In this document: in pieces, positions 1 to 11,176 of the stretch
Numbering within the stretch: the stretch's first letter is position 1
How the letters are laid out: each line of letters opens with the position of its first letter
Source of the DNA: Turbatrix aceti
Lineage: Eukaryota; Nematoda; Chromadorea; Rhabditida; Panagrolaimidae
Direction of reading: 5' to 3'
Assembly (NCBI GenBank): GCA_963969345.1
Contig: OZ017768.1
Location: 5,914,718 to 5,978,717, forward strand
Length of the DNA stretch: 64,000 nucleotides
Notes under the pieces: generated by a model
What the model was told of the DNA's origin: nothing
Databases searched by the model: none
Seen by the model: the letters and a program-made list of their open reading frames with translations, nothing else
Position numbers and translations under genes: made by a program

Positions 1-44
1 GACAACAGTAGAACATGATTAATATTCGAAACATTTCGTTTGTT

Positions 45-302
45 ACCTCTCTATATAGTAAGGTGTTTTTACAAAGGCATAATTTTAATTTTACGGTATG
101 TATATTCGATAAAATCCAAATTTTACGCTGATAACGGTTTGGCGGGCCATTAGGCTCGGAACATTGATTTGAAACCTCTCTATATAGTAAGGTGTTTTTA
201 CAAAGGCATAATTTTAATTTTACGGTATGTATATTCGATAAAATCCAAATTTTACGCTGATAACGGTTTGGCGGGCCATTAGGCTCGGAACATTGATTTG
301 AA
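45..302. repeat. Tandem duplication, 129-bp unit, two copies
   Basis: A 129-bp unit beginning acctctctatatagtaaggt occurs at 45-173 and again, apparently identical, at 174-302. Each copy contains an AT-rich part and ends in ggctcggaacattgatttgaa-like sequence. No reading frame is apparent in it. It may be the edge of a longer satellite array lying to the left of the window. Confidence 0.9.
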
Positions 303-1712
303 AAAGATAATGCGCGCTTTATCATAATTGTCAAAATTTTGTCATCAAAAATGGCGAAAGCGCGATGGAGGGAGGAGGGGAGAGCGCGCCGCGGCGCAGG
401 GTCAAGTGGGTGAGTGTGAGCGAGCGAGCGAGGAGCGATAGCGCAAGGACGATAGCGATTGCGTAAGACAAAATAATGATTCTGTTAAATTAATTTTAAA
501 AATGTTGAAAAAAATATTTTTGAATTCCTCGGAAATAGGCAATCATAATGATGGGTCATTTGACAATCAAAAATCAAACATGAACAAATTTGAATTTTTG
601 GTTTACAAAAAAATAATTTGTGCCAGATACTTGGGTAGGGGCAAATGTGATATCAATAGCATTGCCATTTTTTGCTGAAGATGAAAAACATTTTTTCAAA
701 ATTTTAAAAATTAATTTGAATAATTCAATTTTTTGATCATTCACAAAATGAAATCCATGGTAAGGGGGCGGATAGACAGCGGGTGCAGAGGCGGACGGCG
801 CACATGCCATCAGTCGAGAGAACCGCATTGCGGTGACAGTGGGCGATTGGGTGATGGCGAAAGATGGCAAAATAAGTGATTGTTGTTATTAATTTTGATT
901 TGATTCGTGTATCATAATTTTATGATTTTTGTTAAATTGCTATTTTTCCTGGGCCCCAGTGTTAGTGTTAGTACGTATTATTTGAATATTTTTTTGTGTT
1001 TGGTTTTATGCTTTGAAACGGGTCAATAAGCGATTGCAGCGGGCGAGGATTTATAAGGCAATGACGAAAGATGCGCGATATTGAAAAGCAACATTATTAC
1101 TTATATTTTACAAAAGCGTAAAACAAATTACATGGGGCCCCAAAGGGGCCCCCATTATATTTATGTATTCGATATTTGAAAGCGGGTCAAAAAACGATTA
1201 TATGTATTTGATTTGATTTTGATAATATGCAAATCGTCGGTTATTCTAAAAGATAATGACAAATAATAATTATTTTCTATCGGTAAAATCATGATCGGCA
1301 AAAGATAAACAAAAAACGGGCAAAAAGAAAATAAACAACAAAACGATAGACGATCCTTTTCGATTTTACGATCCTTCTGATCCTTCCTTGATACCTTTAC
1401 CTTGCCTTGCCTTGCCTTCCCCTTCCTTCCTTTTCCCTTCCTGGGGCCCCCGTAGGGGGCCCCCCTTTAGCCTTGTTTTTTTTTATAATGAGACGAATTT
1501 TGACCAAAAATCGAGCAGGGTTTGGAATTAAAAATCCACAGATTGTCAAAACAATGTAGAGGATACGGTATGGGGGGATACCTCAGATAATTTACACCAT
1601 GTTTTCGGATAAAAAAAAATTCTGAGTCTGTGTATGTAAATCATAGCAATTGTTATTTTCACGTGTTTAGATGACGTTGATAACATCTTGCGTGCACTCA
1701 ATCACTGCAACA
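303..1712. other. Noncoding stretch, no gene seen
   Basis: AT-rich intergenic DNA with a GC-rich patch at about 360-470 (gcgagcgagcgagg-type repeats). GGGGCCCC-type inverted repeats lie near 1132-1155 and 1442-1467. A CCTTG pentamer microsatellite and pyrimidine-rich run lies at about 1380-1440. No reading frame here has protein-like composition. Confidence 0.6.
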
Positions 1713-2019
1713 ATTCCCGCACTCGCATAAGGAGCACTAAAGGAGCACAACAGGGGGGGGGGGGAAGCCTTGCGCGCAAATGCGCGCGAAAACATGTTCA
1801 TTTTTGTGACAAATTCGCGTTCACGTGCTTTGTTGCGCTCCGCAAATCTAATTTATTCGTTTTTATCGAAGGTATTTGAATAAGCATCACAGGAAGATGG
1901 ATAATGTTGCGCGGTGCGTTTCATTGTGCTCCTTCATTTTCGTTCCGACCCTTGATAGCTCCTACGCGCCTTTCTCTCCCGTTGTGCTCCTTTAGTGCTC
2001 TTTATGCGAGTGCGGGAAT
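1713..2019. mobile_element. Foldback (inverted-repeat) element, possible MITE
   Basis: The left arm at 1713-1751 (begins attcccgcactcgcataagg) is the reverse complement of the right arm at 1981-2019 with one mismatch over 39 bases. The arms enclose about 229 bp that includes a G homopolymer and no plausible gene. The arms are too long and too well matched for chance. A convincing target-site duplication was not found; only a short aca flanks both ends. The class is therefore unknown. Confidence 0.65.
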
Positions 2020-2325
2020 ACACAAGCAATTTATATGTCACACAATTTCGAGTACAACATTTATATTTGCAAACAAAGGTCGATAATGATAAAGTCGTTC
2101 TCGTAAATAGCAAATATGTTTTTTTACAAGGACGACAGCATCACTCTCACCGAGCCTCTAAATATCAATCACGCCCCCAATTACGATCCCAATGGCACAC
2201 ATCAAACACATGAAAGTGGGCTGTCTGGATAAGAACCCCAGGATCAGGATATAACGATTCATTGTGTTTCGTTGATTTTCGAGTGATAAAAAACAGACAT
2301 TCACGAGGGTCAGTGCGAAGATGAC
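2020..2325. other. Intergenic, 3' flank of the Smr gene
   Basis: Between the foldback element and the stop codon of the minus-strand Smr gene. It probably holds that gene's 3' UTR. Nothing else is recognised. Confidence 0.4.
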
Positions 2326-3149
2326 CTAATCATCACTGGCGTAGGCGGAGTCACTTCGGGAGGAAGACCGGCGGCGATTCGATCGACGGAAATTCGCGAA
2401 CCAGACGTGGAGCACGGCGACGTTTGATCCCGGCTTGAAGGGGATATTGCGGCGTCTGAGGTCTTCCTTGAATGCCATGTTGATCGCCGGGATTGAGTCT
2501 TTCGAGTGGATGCCCCGGCCGGTGACGATCTCGACGGCTTTCTTGGTCTGAGCCGCGACGTGGTGGTCGATGACGAGTTGGAGGTCGTCGAGGGCCCGAT
2601 CGAGGGACATGTAGTGAAAGTCCACCTTCATCGGGTGCTCTTCGAGCTGGTATTCGATTGTCTCGACCCAGTGACCGTTGTGGTACGCGTAGTTAGACGA
2701 GACGTCCGGTGGGGTGTTTTCCTTGAACTTGAATTCGGCAGAGAGGGCAAATCCCCGGCGACGCTGCTGGCGTCCGGGCTTGGGATCGGTGCCGAAGACT
2801 TTTTTCTGGGTCTTGGCCAGATCGCGGCTGAAATTATTTTTTCATTTTTTTGACTGGAGAGAAAATAAAAAAAAAGGTGCAGGTCTGCATGAAAAAAACA
2901 AGCACGCGTGCAAAAATAAACATGCGACCAGCGAAAAGTGAAAAGCGTAAAGAAAAAAACTCACTTGTTGGCGAGAAAATTCGCGATAACGGCTTCGACG
3001 TCCATGCCTTGATGGAGGGCGCGACGGAACAGGTTCTTTTCAAAGTCGTGGAACTGGATGCCTTCGTAGTTCTCCAGGTAGACGTCCAGGACGGCATCGA
3101 TCTCGGCAAAGTGGTTACCGCTTTGGGTGTTGGCCATGGTTTTGATCAT
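2326..3149 (-). CDS. Smr-domain protein
   Basis: Two coding exons, 3149-2965 and 2827-2326, with a gtgag donor and a tttcag acceptor. The frame is continuous across the intron and gives about 228 residues. The second half is an Smr domain: a VDFHY motif stands where LDLHG is usual, followed by a long helix, then VTGRGIHS, a helix with RRRNIPFKPG, and a strand. The GRG-HS signature is characteristic of the family, known as nucleic-acid nicking or binding modules (MutS2 C-terminus, N4BP2). The N-terminal 60 residues form a small helical bundle that could be UBA/CUE-like, as in N4BP2-type proteins, but that is a guess. The tail is Arg/Ser-rich. Two in-frame ATGs (3149 and 3137) could start it, and further 5' exons cannot be excluded. 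Role inferred: RNA/DNA-associated, cytosolic or nuclear. Confidence 0.78.
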
Positions 3150-5179
3150 TCAGACGAAGAAAAAAACAGGTGTGATGCAAAATTTCAAAAAATTTGGCTG
3201 AAATGGCAGGTATAAGTATGTAGGATCGTAGGATAGATTCAGAGATTTGTTAAATACACGACAACAAAATTTGCATGCCACGGCACGCCGATGAGGGAGA
3301 TGTTGTATGGGGAAAAGAAAAAAAAAATGATTGCAAGAGCACCTTCAAAGTGCGCTCGAGCAACCGCAACTGGGGATAGGCACCGTCCAAAATGACTGAA
3401 TTAGAAAGCTTTGAAATGAGCAAATGAGCCTATCCAGGAGTATTTATATGTATGCCTACTGCTTACTCACTGGCAGCGACCGCCTCCTTCGATTCTTCGT
3501 TGCCAAGACGCCGTCTAACCGGCCGGCTTGGATCCGTCCACGACCTGGGAGTGTCACGCTCACAGTGGTGACAGTCGACGCGTCGGTGTTGTAGCATAAA
3601 AAGCAAAACGCCGCCGTCGGTTTTCCAAAGCCAAAGTCAAAGTCAAGGAAGGGAACTTTTGTTTTTCAAAAGCTGGGCTGGGAGAGGAGATCACCTGCCA
3701 GATGGATAGTTCCTGTCTGTAGAGGCAAAGGCAAAAGCGCGATATACCCCACGAAAGGTCACAAGTCGGCGGTTGCGTTGTTTTATGCATTTGAAGAAAA
3801 GCTGCTGCCAAACCCTGGACCCGGACCCGGACACATGACAGATTGAGAGGACAAAGCCATGTGCCTTATGGACGGTCTTGGATACAAAAAGGTAAAAAAT
3901 ACGTGCAGCGCACAAAAAGCACTAACATTGATTGATCTCATTGGGTCGACCTGAGGTGTCTGTTTTCGTGAAAAGGTAAAAGCATGGAAAGATGATTCAC
4001 TGTGGTCTGTCTGTGGTCTCAGGTTCCTGGTCACCGATAAAATTTTAAATACATTACCTGCGTTCAACATTCTTAAAAACCAAATATTCACGGCCATAAA
4101 TCAGATAAAAAAAAATCCCGAGACCCCAAAAAAGGAGTAAGGAGTGCTTCACAGTGGAAGGAGGGGTGCGTTACCTGAGGCACTTCACACCTGGTACCTG
4201 TGTGCGTGGTTAGTCCGTAAACAAAATAGTAATCACCAACCAGCACGCCAGTGATGGTAGCATCTTTTTTTTCAGGATTAAAGTTTTCCAGACGGACGTA
4301 TGCTAACATCGTTCAGTTCATCGTTTAATAATTCGTTGGCCGAAGAAATTGTGAGAAAGCTCATATCAGTCAGACTAGGTCAGTCCCGGGAAAAAAAAAG
4401 AACGTCCCCGTTGTGACGAATGCTATTGTTATCTATCAGCGTATTGCAATTTTGCACCAAAAAAAAGGGAAAGAAAGCACGTGTTTTTTTTGACTACGAC
4501 CGCCGAAATAAATAAAACACAAAAGCAAGCAACAACCGAAGCACACCCATAAAAAGTCGGTTTCTTGGCGAAAGAACAAATTGATTGAGCTAGCTGCGGA
4601 AAATCGTGTCTGACATCTGCCCAAAAAAGATAAAAGATACCCAATCATTGTTTTTTCAAACGGCACCCGATGGTAAAAAAAAAGTGAAAGTAAAAGCGAC
4701 CTTTGCGCGTTCTCGCCATTTTTTGACAAGACAAACCGCAATCATGAGATCGCTCGCATCCCCCTCGTTCTGGCTGAGAACAAGAAGCAAAACACTTTTG
4801 CGTGTGAATTCTGTTAGCCAAAATATAGTGAATAAGAATGATTGTCCCCTGCATAAGATTGAGAAACGGTGTCACAGCCGAAATTCTTGCCAAAAATCAA
4901 AGTTCTTCGCCGCTCTCAAAAGCGCTCCATTTTTTTACTTTATTTTCAAATTTTTAGGGAGAACAATTTTTTTAATTTATAAACGCTCCGGAAACGGCTT
5001 TTGTTTAATTTTGGTGCATTTATTTTTTTTGTAAAAAAATTAATTTTGTTGAAAAAATTTGGTGTTAATTTTGCCGAAAAATTTAAACATACAAACCAAA
5101 ATTATAATAAACCAAAAAGCCATAAATTTGCATTTGTTTATTTCTCAAAAATTCACATGCCAAAAAAATATTCCAATAA
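3150..5179. other. Intergenic, no confident gene
   Basis: Mostly AT-rich DNA. One short minus-strand stretch at 4309-4176 is coding-like: it starts LAYVRLENFNPEKKDATITG and ends at a gtaacg donor. It could be a first exon, but no continuing exon was found. A TTTATT at 5137-5142 is a plausible minus-strand AATAAA polyadenylation signal for the next gene. Confidence 0.45.
5137..5142 (-). terminator. Polyadenylation signal AATAAA
   Basis: TTTATT on the plus strand reads AATAAA on the minus strand, about 40 bases past the stop of the five-exon minus-strand gene. Confidence 0.5.
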
Positions 5180-6494
5180 TCAATCGTAATACTGAAAAGG
5201 GATCATTTCATCCCAGTCTGGTTTGTATTCATGAAGATCGTGAAAACGATAGTTGAACACGATATTTTTGTTTTGAGTCAGGCGTTGGTATCGATTTGTG
5301 AGGAGAAGTCCGATGTCTTGCTCGCATGGCTTGTTGTCGTCTGGGGTCAGGAGAAACTCTTTTGATATCCACATTGGATTTGCAAAAATTTTATCCCATC
5401 TGCGGATTTCGACTTCCAGCGTTCCGTTGTACTCCAGCTTCAGTTGAATGTGATCCGGAAGAATTTGGGTATTCAGCATCTGATCAGCAGCAAGTTGGTA
5501 GAGTCGCTTTGTTTCGGCAAACAGATCTTTGGGTTGCACCTAGAAAACAGTTTACAGCGTGGACAATCGATAAAAACAAAAAGCAAACAAACAAACCTCC
5601 GTCCAATCAAATCCAATGCACATGACGATGCATTCGACGTTTGGAGCGATGCTCGGCAGCAAACGCATCGCTCGCATCAGCTGGTCGATGTAGTCGATGA
5701 ACGAGGAATACGTGTAGTAGTTGTACCGGAATTCCTCTTCGTAGTAGCTGTTCAGCGTCAGTTTTCGGGTGTTTTGAAGACGAAAATGCGTGGATTCAAG
5801 TACTTCATTGAATACTACCAAATTTTTGGGCAGAATGCTGAGCGTAACTTCCTTTGCGTCAAATGAAGCCGTTTTGAAGAGATCCTACAAATCAAAACAA
5901 AAAAATCAGGCCTAAAATAAAATTATCCCCAAAACGTAAAAAATAAACAATTTCCAACTTTTTAGGCCTTATTCCTACAAAAATAATGTTTACTCACATT
6001 TATGAAGTGAATTTCGGTCAACTCGACATCGACGCTCTCAATTGGTCGGATCGTAAGCCTATCGAGGTCATTGTAGCGCTCAGCATTCATACCGACGTGT
6101 TGAACCTTCGCCAGGCAATCCCATGGAATTTCACAGAATGTATTTTGAACCCAATCCCGCGTCTTCAACAAAACCATCTTTCTGGCAAACAAAAAAATCC
6201 ATCGGAAAAACCTGAGGCCTCTGATCGTATCGAAGAAGGATTCTGCGGCACCGTAGTACCCTTTGTGCTAAAAAATCGTAAAAACCTGATTGAAGGGCAA
6301 AAGACAGAAAAACAAACACTAACCGAAAAACAGATTCCAAAAGAGCCGACCTTCAGGGTGACGTCTCGCATGTATTGGTCGAAAGCGAAGGTAAACTGCG
6401 GACAAGAGAATACCAGACGCCGGAGGTGGTCTACTTCTCCGGTCTCAAATGTAGCCGTGAAGAGTTCAGCGTAGAAGACAGAGGACAGCGCCAT
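5180..6494 (-). CDS. Unrecognised protein, five exons
   Basis: Coding exons 6494-6324 (or ending at 6351), 6267-6212, 6181-5998, 5884-5597 and 5539-5180 join in frame at GT..AG introns to give about 350 residues. The product is soluble and rich in aromatic and leucine residues, with no signal peptide or membrane span. Segments such as RKLTLNSYYEEEF recall the strand-turn units of F-box-associated or leucine-rich proteins, but no domain can be named. The first donor is ambiguous: gttagt after 6324 or gtcggc after 6351; both keep phase 0. An open frame continues upstream to 6845, so a further 5' exon is possible. The gene is divergent from KNL1, with about 640 bp between the two starts. An AATAAA signal on this strand lies about 40 bases after the stop. 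Confidence 0.7.
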
Positions 6495-7135
6495 CGGAAA
6501 AAAATCAGACTTTAGAAAATAAAAATAAGATGAATAACAGAAACCGCAAACGACCGAGAAAGTGGGCAGAATGAAAACGACGTTTGCAAAGATCGGAAAA
6601 CTATAGTATACCAATACGTTCTCTGTTGCGATAACCAATATAAAAATCTCACAGCGAAAAACGGAGTTGCGAGAACGCGTTGTGAAACCGTTTTTTTGAA
6701 TTGTACATTCTTGTAAACATTTATTATGGTGGTTAACATCTTTTTTATTAGCAAATAAACATTGTATGACTTTATTGGGGTTCAGAGTGTGCTCAATTTT
6801 ATAACGAAAACTTTGAGGATCCTCATAATTGCGCAAATTCGTCATTTTTCAGGTCATAACACATGCACCCCTGAAAGTTCTGTACCCCGATGATCATTAA
6901 TACAAAAATTACGAAAAGCAGTACATAATTGGCATGATTTGAAATTCAAAACAGTTGAAAACATAATCCAACTTGCAAAAATTCGTGCGCAAGCGCAGTT
7001 CGCTGCGAGACAACTAAAAGCGCGGGTTGTCCATCTTCAAGCATCGCGAAAGCGTGTGCGGCGTCTTTTTTCATTTGTCAACCCACAACTAACTGGCCAG
7101 TCCTATCACGGCGTTTCCGGTCATCCTTATCACCA
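6495..7135. promoter_or_regulatory. Shared divergent promoter region
   Basis: About 640 bp separates the start of the unrecognised minus-strand gene from the KNL1 start. No TATA box or other named element is evident. Divergent promoter function is inferred only from gene orientation; part of the interval may be 5' UTR or a missed first exon. Confidence 0.4.
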
Positions 7136-10100
7136 ATGTCTGAGAATCCGCGGCCTCGACGATCATCGGTTGGTTCATTTTTACCACTGTTGGGGCCTGT
7201 CACCTGACGGAATATTTTTTTTGCAGATTTTAAAGGTGGCCGATGAGACGACGGTTTCTCGCGAGGTCAGAAACAAACGCGTATCCTTTCACACACTTCG
7301 AACCGTAAAGTAGGGGTTTTTATACTTTTTTTTTGGAATGGACAGGTGAAATTGAGTTTTTTTTAGAACGTATGACACCGCTGCGACCGAAGTCAGCTAC
7401 ACTCCTCGTCAAGAACCTGTGCAGCCTGATAGGTAACCCTCTTGCTGTTTTTTTTTAGCATGTTTGACAGTGGTTTTTAGATATCTGCTGTACGACAATG
7501 AGGGCAAGGGAATTCCCGTCTTCAAGGTGACGGACGACTTTGACACGACCGCTGCTGTCCTCTCAGCCCCGGCCGATGACTTCAAATGGGACGCCGACGC
7601 ACCGGCACCTTCGGCATCGGCTGCTGACATGACAAACGTGCTTCTCGGCGCCGGAGACGAGAATACGGATCCCATGCACCGTCTTATGGACTCACCAGTC
7701 AGGGATTTCAATTACTCACCGGAAGACCTCACTCTCCAGGTCATGATGTGTGAGTTTTTACATTTTTGCATACCACGTCACAAAAAATGATACAAATTCA
7801 GTAAAAACAGACTTTATTTGCACAAAAAACATCAACTTTTCGTTTGAATTTTTTTTGTGCCATTTTCGCTTCTAGACCCGCTCAATCTTCTTTTTTTGTA
7901 AATTTTGATTTTTTTGTGCTTTATTTTCCATTTTTTCGTAGGCGCGTTGTTTTTTGTTTGTTTTTATTTTCCAATGCTTTAGGCAATTCCGATTTCATTA
8001 TTTTCAGCACCTTCAACTGACGACGATCCTTTTCACATCGATCCGAAGGCCGTCGAACTTTTTTCTGCTCTTTCGCCTGTCAAACGAGCCCCCGCGCCTG
8101 AATTCAACTACACGACTCAACTTTTGTTTGACGACGCTGTCGAGCCGCCCGCTTCTGACGCCAACGAACCGTCTTTCCAGCCAAGTCCCCGTCTTCAGCC
8201 CGTGTTCGTCGAAAGGGTTCTGGAAACCGTCGAAGAAGTTGTCCAGACCACCTACGAAGAAGTTGTGGAGACCATCGTCGTCGAGGAACGACAGTTCAAC
8301 GAGACCCTTATTCAGCAGGCTTCGTCTCGCGACAACACGCTCGTGAACGAGAACGACGTGGACTGTGAGATGGAAGTCGAACATTCCCTGGAGACTGCGA
8401 TCGAGTCAGAAGATGACGTCCAAAACAACGACCAGGTTCAGCACCGAGAAGTCGCCGGAATGGACTTTGATAGTGTCAATGTCGATTATCCACCCTCAGA
8501 TAAGGGAATTCAGAATCTGACTGTTACTCTCGAAAATGCAGTTGACGTCGTCGCTGAGAATCCAGCTGATATCGTCGCTCAGGACGTCGACATGGAAGCA
8601 GAAGCCAGCAAAAGCGATGAATTGGACGCTTCAAAGCAGAGCGACGTCTCGATGAATGAATCCAGGGTCCCTGAGAGCACCGAAGCAGAGGACCCGCAGC
8701 GCCTGGCCGCTCAGCTTCTCAGCGAGAGCAGTTGCAGGGTACGTTTTTGTTTGATCGCTACATGTGTCTTACTGTAATTTTCTTTTCAAAACCCCCGTTT
8801 TTGCTAAATTTTCGTTCTAAGACCCCGTCTTTGTTTTTTTGTTCACGAATTCATTAGAATACTGTCATTTTCGCTTCAAAACCTCATTTTCACCCATATC
8901 CATTAGAATACTGTCATTTTCGCTTCAAGACCCCGTTCTTGTTGTTTTTTTTAAACTTCGCTTCAAGACACCGTCTTTGTTTTTTTGTTCACAATTTAAT
9001 CAGAATACTGTCATTTTCGCTTCAAGACCCCGTTTTTCTCATTTTCACAAACGTCCATTAGAATACTGTCATTTTCCTTTCAAAACCCCTCCATTTTTAG
9101 CGCCGCGCTTCAATTGGCATGAAAATGGAAAAGCAAAAACGGCGCCGCTCTTCACTGAACCAGGCCGCCGCCTCCTACCCCTCACCTGACTACGGCCTGG
9201 ATGCCGTTGCGACTCCGAGTCGTCTCTTCGATGACACCGTCACCCTCGCCCCCGCGGCATCTCCCCGCCATGCCATCGTCCCCGAAGTCCTTCCAACGCC
9301 GGTGCGCCCACCACCGCTGTCCTTCATGTCCTACTGCCGCACCCCTGGGCTCCCTCCGGTGGCAGAGACGCCTCGTCTCCACGCTGCTGCTTCCTACGCG
9401 AAGGGTATTGCCACTCCTGGCCGTGGTCAGGTCAGTGTGATCGAATCCTGCGAGAAACCGCCTTTGCCGGCTCATGCGGCAGCCATTATTGAGCAGGCGA
9501 AGGAGCTGCTTGTCAAGCCTTTTCCCGACGTCAAAGACCTGCTCGTAGCGATGCCGGAATTTGAGGATGACAGCCAGACCGTTCAGATTCACGTTCCGAA
9601 GACGCCGAAAGCCCATAACGAACGGACTGTGTCGCTGAGCTCTTTTGTGAGTTTTTTTTTTGTTTTTGGAAGGTATTTTAGCCTAAAAAATTGTAAAAAG
9701 GGCACTTTTTCGCTTTTGGGAGCATTTGGGCCTAAAAAATTGTTCACGATTAAAAAATGTACATTTTAGGGCGCAGTGGAGTACACTCTCACCACGACTG
9801 AGTTCATCCTCTTCGAGCGCTTCGTCGCCGCGATAAATGCCGTCCTCAAACTCGCTGCCCCCTTCAGCGACCGTCTCCAGACTGTCCTTGGCCTGTTGAA
9901 CGGCGTCGAGCCCGCCACGATGATTCTGGAAGCCCCGATCCGCGTGGCCACCATTCGGTACGCTGCTCACTTGCTATGCATGGAGCACGTCCTCTCCCGG
10001 CTGCAGTCAGGCTCTCTGGAAGACTCGGAAGAGCAAGAAGCCGCTCACGACTTGCGACAGAAAACGGACGAAGTCGCCCAAGTCCTGGTCGAGCTGAAAG

Positions 10101-10384
10101 CCGAAATGAGCCGCCGCTTCGACGTTGAAGCCTTTCAAAACAACGTCGAAGAGGCCGCTTTCAAGATGTATAAGAGTGACAGGGCGGGCTTTGACGCGAT
10201 CCAGGAGGCGACGAAGACGGCGACGATCGTCAACGAGGACATCAAGACCCAGCTCCACGAAACCAAGACCCATCTCAGGCAGGAGTGCGAAGCCATGCAC
10301 CGAAGCCTGATCGAAGATAGCACTCACCTCCACAACGTAATCAGTGCCGCAGTCGACGAACTTGCTCACGATTTTGATCTGTAA
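7136..10384 (+). CDS. KNL1: Kinetochore scaffold KNL1/Spc105-like protein, 3' end uncertain
   Basis: Exons 7136-7168, 7227-7309, 7367-7432, 7481-7749, 8008-8738, 9101-9646 and 9770-10380 (or stop at 10384) keep one frame for about 780 residues. Residues 1-40 carry two diagnostic KNL1 motifs in the right order: RPRRSSILK, split across intron 1, then KRVSFHTLRTVK. The SILK and RVxF motifs recruit protein phosphatase 1 to kinetochores, and their spacing matches animal KNL1. The middle is acidic and disordered with weak repeats (DFNYSPEDLTL, EFNYTTQLLF) that may replace MELT phospho-motifs. Exon 6 is proline-rich with a basic KRRRSSL site. The last exon is a long coiled coil. The C-terminal RWD domains are not seen. 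The apparent stop (ctgtaa) overlaps an excellent gtaagt donor, and no AATAAA follows before the assembly gap, so the gene may continue. Expected role: microtubule attachment and spindle-checkpoint scaffold in the KMN network. Confidence 0.8.
8790..9090. repeat. Degenerate tandem repeat inside KNL1 intron 5
   Basis: A unit containing gaatactgtcattttcgctt followed by caagaccccgt-like sequence recurs four times (near 8856, 8905, 9003 and 9061), with further partial copies. It is confined to the intron at 8739-9100. Function is unknown; simple local duplication is the likely origin. Confidence 0.75.
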
Positions 10385-10976
10385 GTATAAACTCTGAAAA
10401 TCTCATTTTTACATTACGTCTTTGTCATGTGAGTTACTACTGCTGCCTCTATAAAGCAATTTTTGTGTGTTGACGACTTGGTTTTTTTCGAATGACCAAA
10501 AATTGGAATAACGATGTCAAAATCGATGTTGTTGAAAAAAACTTGGATCAGCTGATATCGTCGAAAAAAAAACTTGGATTTGTTCGTCAACGAACACAAA
10601 AATTTTGTTCTAGAAATTGAACGAATGCGAACATTTTGGTGTTCGTGTTCGCGAACGAACGACGAACAGATTATTTTCATATTTTATAAAAAATTTTGTC
10701 CAAACTGTGCAGAAAATCATAAACTGCGGTACCAGCGTTTTCACGTATTTTATATGACAGTTTTCCTACACTTTTTATTGCCGAAGGCAATGGAAACTAT
10801 ATTTGCCATTTTTAGTCAAATAACATCGAATTCGGCACCATAAAACTAATTTTACCCAAATTTTTGTCCGTTTTATCCATTCGAAAAATTTATCTTTGTT
10901 TGCGAACAAACTCGAACGCAAAAATTTGAATTTGTTCGCGAACGAATACGAACGTTCGCCTATCCCTAGATGCGCA
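10385..10976. repeat. AT-rich sequence with GTTCGCGAACGAA inverted repeats, ending at the gap
   Basis: The motif ttcgcgaacgaa and its relatives occur near 10595-10670 and again at 10900-10970. The last bases before the gap (cgaacgttcgcctatcccta) read on the other strand as tagggataggcgaacg, which resembles hAT-type transposon ends. This suggests a repeat element broke the assembly here. Boundaries and target duplication cannot be seen because of the gap. Confidence 0.4.
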
Positions 10977-11176
10977 NNNNNNNNNNNNNNNNNNNNNNNN
11001 NNNNNNNNNNNNNNNNNNNNNNNNNNNNNNNNNNNNNNNNNNNNNNNNNNNNNNNNNNNNNNNNNNNNNNNNNNNNNNNNNNNNNNNNNNNNNNNNNNNN
11101 NNNNNNNNNNNNNNNNNNNNNNNNNNNNNNNNNNNNNNNNNNNNNNNNNNNNNNNNNNNNNNNNNNNNNNNNNNNN
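10977..11176. other. Assembly gap, 200 N
   Basis: A run of exactly 200 undetermined bases, probably a fixed-size placeholder. It follows repeat-rich sequence just downstream of KNL1, so true distance and content are unknown and a KNL1 3' exon could be hidden here. Confidence 0.99.

Noticed and set aside
2506..2853. Plus-strand frame over the Smr gene
   Set aside because: Antisense of the Smr domain; no splice signals or motif.
4606..5034. Plus-strand frame of 142 codons
   Set aside because: Low-complexity Phe/Lys-rich translation from AT-rich DNA; no homology features.
7409..7711. Minus-strand frame opposite KNL1 exon 4
   Set aside because: Mirror of a well-supported coding exon; composition follows from the antisense strand.
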